Below are positions 1 through 6,808 of a DNA stretch of 37,675 nt, one piece after another. Below the pieces are notes generated by a model. It saw nothing but the letters and a program-made list of their open reading frames with translations, did no database searches and was not told the DNA's origin. A program made the translations under genes and the position numbers. The DNA is from Cytophagales bacterium (GTDB lineage Bacteria; Bacteroidota; Bacteroidia; Cytophagales; Spirosomataceae), in assembly GCA_024742395.1 (NCBI GenBank), contig JANSYO010000043.1, positions 1 through 37,675 of the forward strand, given 5' to 3'. How positions within the stretch are numbered: position 1 is the first letter of the stretch; each line of letters starts with the position of its first letter.

Positions 1-893
1 CTGCTGGAAGGCGTAATCTGACCTGTAGAACTATTCAAAGTCAAACCGGCCGGCGAAGAAGTAAAAGCTCCACCGGAAGTCCCTGTCAGACTCACTGCTG
101 CAGGCGAAGCCGAACTGCAATAAGGTGAACCTGAATAGGAGATGGAAGCCGAAGGGTTATCGGTAATGGTCACAGAAGTAGTAGCCACAGCCGAACTACA
201 TCCACCCGAAGCGGCAATGGTATAAGTAACAGTATACACCCCTGCTGTACTGCTGGAAGGCGTAATCTGACCTGTAGAACTATTCAAAGTCAAACCGGCA
301 GGCGAAGAAGTAAAAGCCCCACCGGAAGTTCCTGTCAGACTCACTGCCGCAGGCGAAGCTGAGCTGCAATAAGGCGAACCGGAATAGGAGATGGAAGCCG
401 AAGGATTATCGGTAATGGTCACAGAAGTCGTAGCGACAGCCGAACTACATCCACCCGAAGCGGCAATAGTATAAGTAACAGTATACACCCCTGCGGTACT
501 GCTGGAAGGCGTAATCTGACCTGTAGAACTATTCAAAGTCAAACCAGCAGGCGAGGAAGTAAAAGCTCCACCGGAAGTTCCTGTCAGACTCACTGCCGCA
601 GGCGAAGCCGAACTACAATAAGGCGAACCGGAATAAGAAATAGCAGCCGAAGGATTATCGGTAATGGTCACAGAAGTTGTGGCGACAGCCGAACTACATC
701 CACCCGAAGCGGCAATGGTATAGGTAACAGTGTACACCCCTGCCGTACTGCTGGAAGGTGTACTCTGACCTGTAGAACTATTCAAAGTCAAACCGGCAGG
801 CGAAGAAGTAAAGGCTCCACCGGAAGTTCCTGTCAGACTTACGGCTGCAGGTGACGCCGAACTACAATAAGGCGAACCGGAATAGGAGATGGT
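1..893 (-). repeat. 249-bp in-frame tandem repeats (about 3.6 units visible)
   Basis: The same landmark (ctgctggaagg) recurs at 1, 250, 499 and 748, giving an exact period of 249 bp, or 83 codons. Units differ by only a few, mostly synonymous, bases. Each encodes one Ig-like domain with a conserved Cys pair. The array continues beyond the left edge, so the total copy number is unknown. The first unit in gene order starts near 893, and the protein upstream of it is non-repetitive. Confidence 0.95.
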
Positions 894-3287
894 AGGCGAT
901 GCAGGACAATTTATATAGGTAAAGGGAATAACGTAACTACAAGCACCGCCGCTCGGCATTATTTTGGCATAGAGCGTTCGGTTGCCGCTTGGTAACGAAA
1001 CATTTGGCGTAAAGGTATTGGGGGCAGTGAACGTACCCGCCAGAGTAGTTGCCAAAACATCCGTAAAAATACCGTTTACCGTGCCGTTGTACGTGCCTCC
1101 GTAGGTGAAGATGGGTATCGGAGAATTATTAACAATTATAGAAGAATTGGTTGTGTTAACTATTGAACCTGATAAACTGCCATATTTCAATACACCGTTA
1201 TTGCTGAATGTACCGCTGGAAATTTGCAAATCGGGTGTTAAGAGTAAACCTTGGTTAGAAACTGTTCCCTCGCTAAAAAACGTCGAATTCATAAAAATCT
1301 TTCCGCAATTCTGATTGACTATTGTTGCCCCACTATTAACCCAAAAGCCTCGGTTTGCGTTAGTTATGTTCCCGTATACTGTTCCCGAATTTTTAAATAC
1401 CTGACCAGTTTCCAAAAAAACTATGTGATTGCCTCCATTAAAATTAATGATACCATCATTTTGTGTGTAGGAGTTCACAAATAAATTTGAACCTGCCAGC
1501 ACATTTATTGTACCGCTATTTATGACCTTTAAGGAATCATTTGCACTGTCTTCTAATTTAAAAACAGAACCATTTGATGTACTAAGGTCAGTATTTAGGA
1601 TGCCATAATTGTTTACCACATTATGGATACCGGAGGATCGAACCCCCTCACTCAGAATTGTATTACGAGTTTTGCTGATGTTAATCGTACCGAAATTATT
1701 GATCTCAACGTTATTGTTTCTTAAATAAATTGCTGCGGCATTTCCAACTCTTCCACCAAGAGTTAAGCTCGCTCCAGATTCAATTGTAAGGTTGAAGTTG
1801 GATGCGATCATTTCGAAATATTCGCCAACTGCAGCAGTTCCATTATAAATTATCGGCTCATTCACGAAAGTATTAAAAGCAATGGGGTTGGATGCCGTAG
1901 GGATTCCATTTGGTGTCCAATTACATGGATTTGCCCAATCATTGTTTACTGAACCATTCCAATTCATTTGATCGGTAGCAGTTGCTGTTGCGGTGCAGGT
2001 TCCAGTACCCTGAATAGAGAAAGTATAAGGATTCTCATCAGCATCGTCATTAGAGATACTTATCGATGCCGTTCTTATTCCGGAATTTGATGGGTCAAAT
2101 GTTACTTGGAAGGTGGTGCTTCCCGAAGGAGAAACTGGAGAAGAGGGCTGAGCATTCACTGTAAAATCTGCGGCATTTGTGCCCGAAAGTGTCACCTTCG
2201 GGCTGCCTGAAAGTGTCAGGCTTCCAGTTCCTGTATTTTCTACAGTAAACGTTCTTATAATGGTCCCTGAGTTTACATTCTGTGAACCAAAATCGGTATG
2301 GTCGGTGGTAGTAGGTGTAATGTCACCACTTGCAATGTTTGTTGCGTTGCCTTTTAGGTTAATTTCAGGACTGGCTATTTTATTATATTCAAACGGGACT
2401 ATGTAGATATTGCCCCCTTTAGTTACCTTCGCATATAGAGTTTGAGTTCCATTTGGTAGTGAGTTGAGGGGTGTGAAAGTGTTTGGTGCATTAAAAGTAC
2501 CCGCAGATATAGTTCCAGCAGAATTACTGAATATTCCATTAATGGTCATGTTATAGCTTCCACCATATACAAAAATGGGTTCAGGACTGTTATTGATAAT
2601 CAGTTGAGTATTATTAATTAATGAGTTATGTGTTGTATTACAGCGTACGATACCACCGTTTGTAAGATTAGAAAAACTAAAACTTGAGAGTAACATTAAA
2701 CCCTCATTGAGACCCGTGACATTAGAATTTAAATTTAGTCCTCCACCTTTTTGATGAAATATAGCTCCTGGGTTATTAGTAAATTCTGTAATTCCTGTCG
2801 ATCCGAAGTGGTCAACACCCATAGCAAGGCCACCTGTTGTATTAAAAATAAAAGTCCCGAAGTTTCTAAAACGAGAAGTTTTATGCCAGTAAATTCCTCC
2901 AATAGCGGCATTACCATTCGTCTTTTGAACCGTTATGGTTCCATAGTTTATAGTGGTGGTACCTCCAATATTCATTTCATAAAAGTAATAGAATGAGTTT
3001 TCTCCAGTTATAGTCAAATTACCACTAGCTTCTACTGTTAAGACCGCTCCTCCAGACATTTGTAGTGTAAGAATAGTCTGGGTACTTGAGAGAGTTGGTT
3101 CGAAAGGGGTACCACCATACATATAAACAATGTCGCCTGTACCTGGAAGGGAACCACCACAGTCGTTCCAGTTTGCCGTATTTTCCCAGACTGTACTTAC
3201 ACTACCATTCCAAGTACAGCTTGCGGCCATTATTTCTTTTTGGAAAAGAAAAAGAAGAAACAAATTTAGAAGTAGATATTTTTTCAT
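1..3287 (-). CDS. Giant secreted surface protein with tandem Ig-like repeats (3' end outside window)
   Basis: I translated an uninterrupted reading frame from the ATG at 3287 to the left edge (at least 1095 residues, no stop). It opens with a signal peptide (MKKYLLLNLFLLFLF, ending near residue 21). Then come two beta-rich modules that each begin with a W-N-G-S-V...W...NW pattern, typical of Bacteroidota adhesin-like proteins. Around residues 310-425 is a HYDIN-like (choice-of-anchor D type) domain, with motifs such as TVENTGTGSL and VTFDPSNSG. From about residue 798 onward the protein consists of 83-residue Ig-like units (SYSGSPYC...AASGGCSAV) that are almost identical at DNA level. The C-terminus, where a T9SS sorting signal would be expected, lies outside the window. 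Function is inferred only as adhesion or surface structure. A LytTR-type site lies about 110-140 bp upstream. Confidence 0.85.
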   Translation of the reverse strand, partial: MKKYLLLNLFLLFLFQKEIMAASCTWNGSVSTVWENTANWNDCGGSLPGTGDIVYMYGGTPFEPTLSSTQTILTLQMSGGAVLTVEASGNLTITGENSFYYFYEMNIGGTTTINYGTITVQKTNGNAAIGGIYWHKTSRFRNFGTFIFNTTGGLAMGVDHFGSTGITEFTNNPGAIFHQKGGGLNLNSNVTGLNEGLMLLSSFSFSNLTNGGIVRCNTTHNSLINNTQLIINNSPEPIFVYGGSYNMTINGIFSNSAGTISAGTFNAPNTFTPLNSLPNGTQTLYAKVTKGGNIYIVPFEYNKIASPEINLKGNATNIASGDITPTTTDHTDFGSQNVNSGTIIRTFTVENTGTGSLTLSGSPKVTLSGTNAADFTVNAQPSSPVSPSGSTTFQVTFDPSNSGIRTASISISNDDADENPYTFSIQGTGTCTATATATDQMNWNGSVNNDWANPCNWTPNGIPTASNPIAFNTFVNEPIIYNGTAAVGEYFEMIASNFNLTIESGASLTLGGRVGNAAAIYLRNNNVEINNFGTINISKTRNTILSEGVRSSGIHNVVNNYGILNTDLSTSNGSVFKLEDSANDSLKVINSGTINVLAGSNLFVNSYTQNDGIINFNGGNHIVFLETGQVFKNSGTVYGNITNANRGFWVNSGATIVNQNCGKIFMNSTFFSEGTVSNQGLLLTPDLQISSGTFSNNGVLKYGSLSGSIVNTTNSSIIVNNSPIPIFTYGGTYNGTVNGIFTDVLATTLAGTFTAPNTFTPNVSLPSGNRTLYAKIMPSGGACSYVIPFTYINCPASPTISYSGSPYCSSASPAAVSLTGTSGGAFTSSPAGLTLNSSTGQSTPSSSTAGVYTVTYTIAASGGCSSAVATTSVTITDNPSAAISYSGSPYCSSASPAAVSLTGTSGGAFTSSPAGLTLNSSTGQITPSSSTAGVYTVTYTIAASGGCSSAVATTSVTITDNPSASISYSGSPYCSSASPAAVSLTGTSGGAFTSSPAGLTLNSSTGQITPSSSTAGVYTVTYTIAASGGCSSAVATTSVTITDNPSASISYSGSPYCSSASPAAVSLTGTSGGAFTSSPAGLTLNSSTGQITPSS

Positions 3288-3496
3288 TAGCGTTATTATA
3301 ATTCGTAATTCCTTTTTTCGTAGGTCTTAATAGAAAACTTAAGCTTTCTTAAAACCAATATATTCTATTCAAACCACGGATTTTTATTCTATTTCCGTTA
3401 ACGTAAATCAGACATTCTTTGACTGATTTCAGGCAAAGGGCGGCTGAAACTATGTTTGAGATCCTTTCGTATAAAAAACACAGGTCCTTGTCAAAT
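3288..3496. other. Intergenic region between the two surface-protein genes
   Basis: This 209-bp gap holds the leader of the giant gene and the LytTR-type element at 3397-3437. No credible coding frame, RNA gene or terminator with a T-run was seen, so read-through from the 926-aa gene cannot be excluded. Confidence 0.5.
3397..3437 (-). promoter_or_regulatory. Putative LytTR-binding direct repeat upstream of the giant surface gene
   Basis: On the minus strand this holds TCAGTCAAA, a 12-bp spacer, then TACGTTAAC. The second 9-mer matches the published LytTR/AgrA repeat consensus [TA][AC][CA]GTTN[AG][TG] at 8 of 9 positions and the first at 7 of 9. The 12-bp spacing is the one known for the family. 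A matching block (36 of 40 bases) lies before the LytTR gene at 6751-6791. Nineteen bases downstream is GTGGTTTG, a poor match to the Bacteroidota -7 element TAnnTTTG, as might be expected of an activator-dependent promoter. Binding is inferred, not shown. Confidence 0.5.
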
Positions 3497-6277
3497 TTAT
3501 GGACAGGCTACAAGATCAGCTCTCCCCAAAAACACTGCACCATTTTCTACCTCAAAACCTGGGGATAAATTGATGGCGTTACCACTTTCGTAAACCACAT
3601 TTGCCGGATTAATAATCTTATTTGTAGCGTCTATATATTCTATGGCTTGTTTGGTTTCTGTGCCAGTAATATTGCTTGTCAATGTTTGATTTATAGGGAT
3701 ACCACTGGAACTTGGCAGCACTGTTACTTCAGCTGTAGCTACCCGGTCACTAATACAAGATCCGTCTTCACAACTGGCGTAATACGTAGAAGAAGAACTA
3801 ACGTTATGGATTAGACTTTGACCTGAACCTATGCTGCTTCCACCTGCGGCTTGAGTATACCAAATAACAGTACCAGTTGAGCAATTAGCTGAAAGAGTAA
3901 TGTCTGTATTTGCACATACCTGGGTTTTGTTTACGGAAACGGAAGTCGGCAAGGTTACGGCTTGTCCTACGACTACCTCATCAGTGGCGGTTCTACTGGA
4001 AACGCAACTGTAATTATTACTCACGCACTCTGCATAATAGGTTATGGTACTGGTAGGCGTGTGATTAAAGGTGTTTCCAGTACCTAAAAAAGTGCCTCCA
4101 GTAGCGGCATCATACCAATTGGTTACAGTTCCTCCTGCGTACGAAGTACAGTTAGCGGTAAGGGTTACCTCCGTATTATTAGATGCACAAAGTGAAGTTT
4201 CCGAGACAGTAACAGATGGTGGGGAGAAGTAAAAATAAGAATCGGCATACTCTCTGTTGCTAGAGCAAGTTCCATTTGTACATGACGGGAAAATTCTATA
4301 GTAGTTAGAATTGCCATGTGATGGGGTAAAAGTATAAGAGTTTCCTGAAGCAATTAGGTTGCCACCAGAAAAGCTATCATACCACTCCACGGTTCCTACT
4401 GCACAATTAGCAGTATAGGTAACTGACTGACCTGCACAAATATAATCAGGACTTACATTGTCGCCAGTAGGTTTGGCTAAAACATTAACAGTTATTTCTC
4501 TTGCTTCGCTTAAGCAGCTTCCATTTTTACATTTCACAAAATAGGTACTGGTGCTATTTGGGCTAACTTGTATAGTTGCACCAGAACCTATCACGGTCAT
4601 AGAACTATTATACCATTCTGCTATTGTACTGTTTATACAAGAAGCCGATAGGTCAACATCGGCATTTGGACATATATCATTTTGGCTAGCGGCAACGTCT
4701 GTAGGATTGGCAGGAAGACTTACGGTAATATCGGGCGTGGCTATTCTTTCTAAACTCACACAGGTGCTACTGGTTTCACAGGATGCATAATATTTTGAGG
4801 GATTGTCTAAAGGTGTTACCGTGAAATTAGTACCAATACCAATACTACTCCCACCGCTGGATTCGTCATACCAGGTAAGTGTTCCCTGTGTACAGGAGCC
4901 CGAAAGATTGACAGTTTCTCCACATGTGATGCTATAGCTGCTTGCCGCTACGCTATTAGCATTTGACGGCAAAGTAGAGGCTCCTTGGAACTCATACGCT
5001 CCTATATCATTTTGCCCGTCTATAGGCCTACTTTGGTTCGCAATATCTTTAGTTAGGCCAGCAGCTGCGTTATTTAGCAATGGTGAACAAGAAATGGGTA
5101 TGAGCCCATCATCACTTGTTAAATACTTACCATCGGCTCCAGCTATATTTCCTGCATTAGAAAACTGAGGGGCTAAATCAAGGTTGTTTCCCCCGTCTGT
5201 TCCGAATCCACTGTTCCAATTTGAACTTCCCCCTGAACCTTGGATAGAAGAATTAGAAATTGTCAAGCCATGTGCAGAATTATAAATTACTGCATTATTA
5301 GCTGGCACTTCTTTCCATACAATGGAGTTTTTAATTTGAACTGTTCCACCTTGTAAGAGAAAAAGGTAGGAGTATTGGCCTGGAGTATTATTAAATGCTG
5401 ATATATGGTCATAAACAATACTATTTGCATTTGGCATATTGCTGGAAATGAAAATAACTGAACTGTTAGCACTATTTGAAGCAAACACATTACTGGTGAT
5501 TTCTGTTGGCCCCCTGTGTAAGTACAAAACACCACTATTGGCATAGTTCCCTACCCAAATTAAATTTTCAAGTTTGGTAGTCCAACCACCAGAGGTATTC
5601 TGATTATTCTGATATAAAACTCCGTTATATCCACTATTTCCGCTTAGGATACAATTCCGTATTTGTGGAGCAGCCCCTGTAAAATATAAGGCCGCACCTC
5701 TAAACGAGCTAAAATTACCACCTGCTAAGGTCGTGGTACTGGTATAACCACTGCTCGATGTATTTTGCCCTCCTGTTATTATAAAGCCGTCGACTTCCGT
5801 AGTTTCTCCTGTTGCCGGAAACACCAATACGTGATACGAATTAGCTCCCTGAATATCTGAAGAGCTCTCATTGATAGCGTTACCATCTGTATTGATATCA
5901 TTATTGTCTATGTCACCTGAAAGTATTGTTTTGTTGCTAGTAAAATCTCTCTGACTAATAAGCGTTTCTGTTCCTGTAAATCCGCCATACAGCTTCACCC
6001 CGTCTCGCATGTAAAACAGTTTATTTCTGTTATCAGCCGGACTCGTATTTCCTGAGCCATCCGCCAAAGGTTTATAAACACCTGCAGCTACCCAAACTTC
6101 ATCTCCACTAGATGATGCATTTATCATGGCCTGCAAATCTGCTGATGCATTGGACCAGGAACTTCCGTCGCCCGATCCGCCAGCACTTGGTTTTACATAT
6201 CGAATGGTGGCCCAGGAAGATTGATAAAAGGCAACAAGGCTCAGAGCTATAAGGATAGTATAAAGATCTTTTTTCAT
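3497..6277 (-). CDS. Secreted parallel beta-helix protein with five Ig-like modules and a C-terminal surface tail
   Basis: 926 residues. A signal peptide (MKKDLYTILIALSLVAFYQSSWA) is followed at about 24-430 by a right-handed beta-helix (pectate-lyase-like/DUF1565 type). It has the typical opening RYVKPSAGGSGDGSSW and DEVWVAAGVYKP, and later NCILSGNSG and SIVW rungs. Residues ~436-860 hold five Ig-like modules of about 80 residues, each ending in a Cys pair (for example YYASCEDGSCISDR). The last ~65 residues (AIEYIDATNKI...INLSPGFEVENGAVF...AC) resemble the Bacteroidota C-terminal tail I know as the three-coathanger stack domain, and recur in the 1951-aa protein. It lies 69 bp after the LytTR gene, so the two may be co-transcribed. 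No catalytic site is recognised. A carbohydrate-binding or adhesive role is a guess. Confidence 0.85.
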   Translation of the reverse strand: MKKDLYTILIALSLVAFYQSSWATIRYVKPSAGGSGDGSSWSNASADLQAMINASSSGDEVWVAAGVYKPLADGSGNTSPADNRNKLFYMRDGVKLYGGFTGTETLISQRDFTSNKTILSGDIDNNDINTDGNAINESSSDIQGANSYHVLVFPATGETTEVDGFIITGGQNTSSSGYTSTTTLAGGNFSSFRGAALYFTGAAPQIRNCILSGNSGYNGVLYQNNQNTSGGWTTKLENLIWVGNYANSGVLYLHRGPTEITSNVFASNSANSSVIFISSNMPNANSIVYDHISAFNNTPGQYSYLFLLQGGTVQIKNSIVWKEVPANNAVIYNSAHGLTISNSSIQGSGGSSNWNSGFGTDGGNNLDLAPQFSNAGNIAGADGKYLTSDDGLIPISCSPLLNNAAAGLTKDIANQSRPIDGQNDIGAYEFQGASTLPSNANSVAASSYSITCGETVNLSGSCTQGTLTWYDESSGGSSIGIGTNFTVTPLDNPSKYYASCETSSTCVSLERIATPDITVSLPANPTDVAASQNDICPNADVDLSASCINSTIAEWYNSSMTVIGSGATIQVSPNSTSTYFVKCKNGSCLSEAREITVNVLAKPTGDNVSPDYICAGQSVTYTANCAVGTVEWYDSFSGGNLIASGNSYTFTPSHGNSNYYRIFPSCTNGTCSSNREYADSYFYFSPPSVTVSETSLCASNNTEVTLTANCTSYAGGTVTNWYDAATGGTFLGTGNTFNHTPTSTITYYAECVSNNYSCVSSRTATDEVVVGQAVTLPTSVSVNKTQVCANTDITLSANCSTGTVIWYTQAAGGSSIGSGQSLIHNVSSSSTYYASCEDGSCISDRVATAEVTVLPSSSGIPINQTLTSNITGTETKQAIEYIDATNKIINPANVVYESGNAINLSPGFEVENGAVFLGRADLVACP

Positions 6278-6346
6278 AATGTACCAGTGTTAGGTTATAG
6301 ACTGTTCTTCATCAAAAAACTAGTGGATAGATTAATAGGAGAATGA

Positions 6347-6694
6347 CTATTTCTTATTATCACTAAGAAAAAGAGGTGGAATAGAATTCAGGACTTTACT
6401 GGTTCTTCTCCTGGAGGTTCTGAATAAGGTGCCGTTTTGTAGCTGGATGCTTAAGGTGGTATTTTTCTCCTCCCAGTATTTACTAATTTGAGCAATATTG
6501 ACTACCTGATATCTATTGATTCTTATGAAGCTTCTTGGGCTCAATGATTCATGAACGTAGCAGAGACTTTGGGCAGTTATTATTTTTTTTGGAGAGTCTT
6601 TTTTGTGAATAACGGTATAGTTACTATCACTTTCCAGATAGAGTATCTGGTCTGTAAAAACGATTTTGTTCCCTGGTAATTTTAGAGTTTTCAT
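6347..6694 (-). CDS. Stand-alone LytTR-family DNA-binding regulator
   Basis: 115 residues, nearly all one LytTR domain. Visible are the opening strand region with ILYLESDSNYTVIH, the central FIRINRYQVVNIAQI segment, and the basic end FRTSRRRTSKVL. No receiver domain precedes it, unlike classic LytR/AgrA regulators, so control must come from another protein or from expression level. The upstream neighbour is a hybrid histidine kinase and the downstream neighbour a surface protein, all on one strand. A LytTR-type direct repeat lies 57-86 bp before its start, which suggests autoregulation. The family assignment is firm. The target genes are inferred. Confidence 0.88.
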   Translation of the reverse strand: MKTLKLPGNKIVFTDQILYLESDSNYTVIHKKDSPKKIITAQSLCYVHESLSPRSFIRINRYQVVNIAQISKYWEEKNTTLSIQLQNGTLFRTSRRRTSKVLNSIPPLFLSDNKK

Positions 6695-6750
6695 GGCTAT
6701 TAGGGATAATTGATTTACGCTCTCAAATATCCGGATTTAGCCACCTGGGC

Positions 6751-6791
6751 ATTAACGTATTTCTTACATTCTTTGACTGATTTCAGGCAAA
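6751..6791 (-). promoter_or_regulatory. Putative LytTR-binding direct repeat in the LytTR gene promoter
   Basis: On the minus strand this reads TCAGTCAAA, a 12-bp spacer, then TACGTTAAT. The second 9-mer matches the LytTR consensus at all nine positions and the first at seven. The downstream half-site lies 18 bp before GATATTTG (6732-6725), which is 7 of 8 to the Bacteroidota -7 box TAnnTTTG. The half-site therefore sits where RNA polymerase would otherwise contact the -33 region. This fits an activator site. Its sister copy is at 3397-3437. Confidence 0.55.
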
Positions 6792-6808
6792 ATGTACAAT
6801 CAAGTGCC

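Noticed and set aside
1-893. Possible CRISPR-like array
   Set aside because: The 249-bp units are contiguous, in frame and protein-coding, with no spacers.
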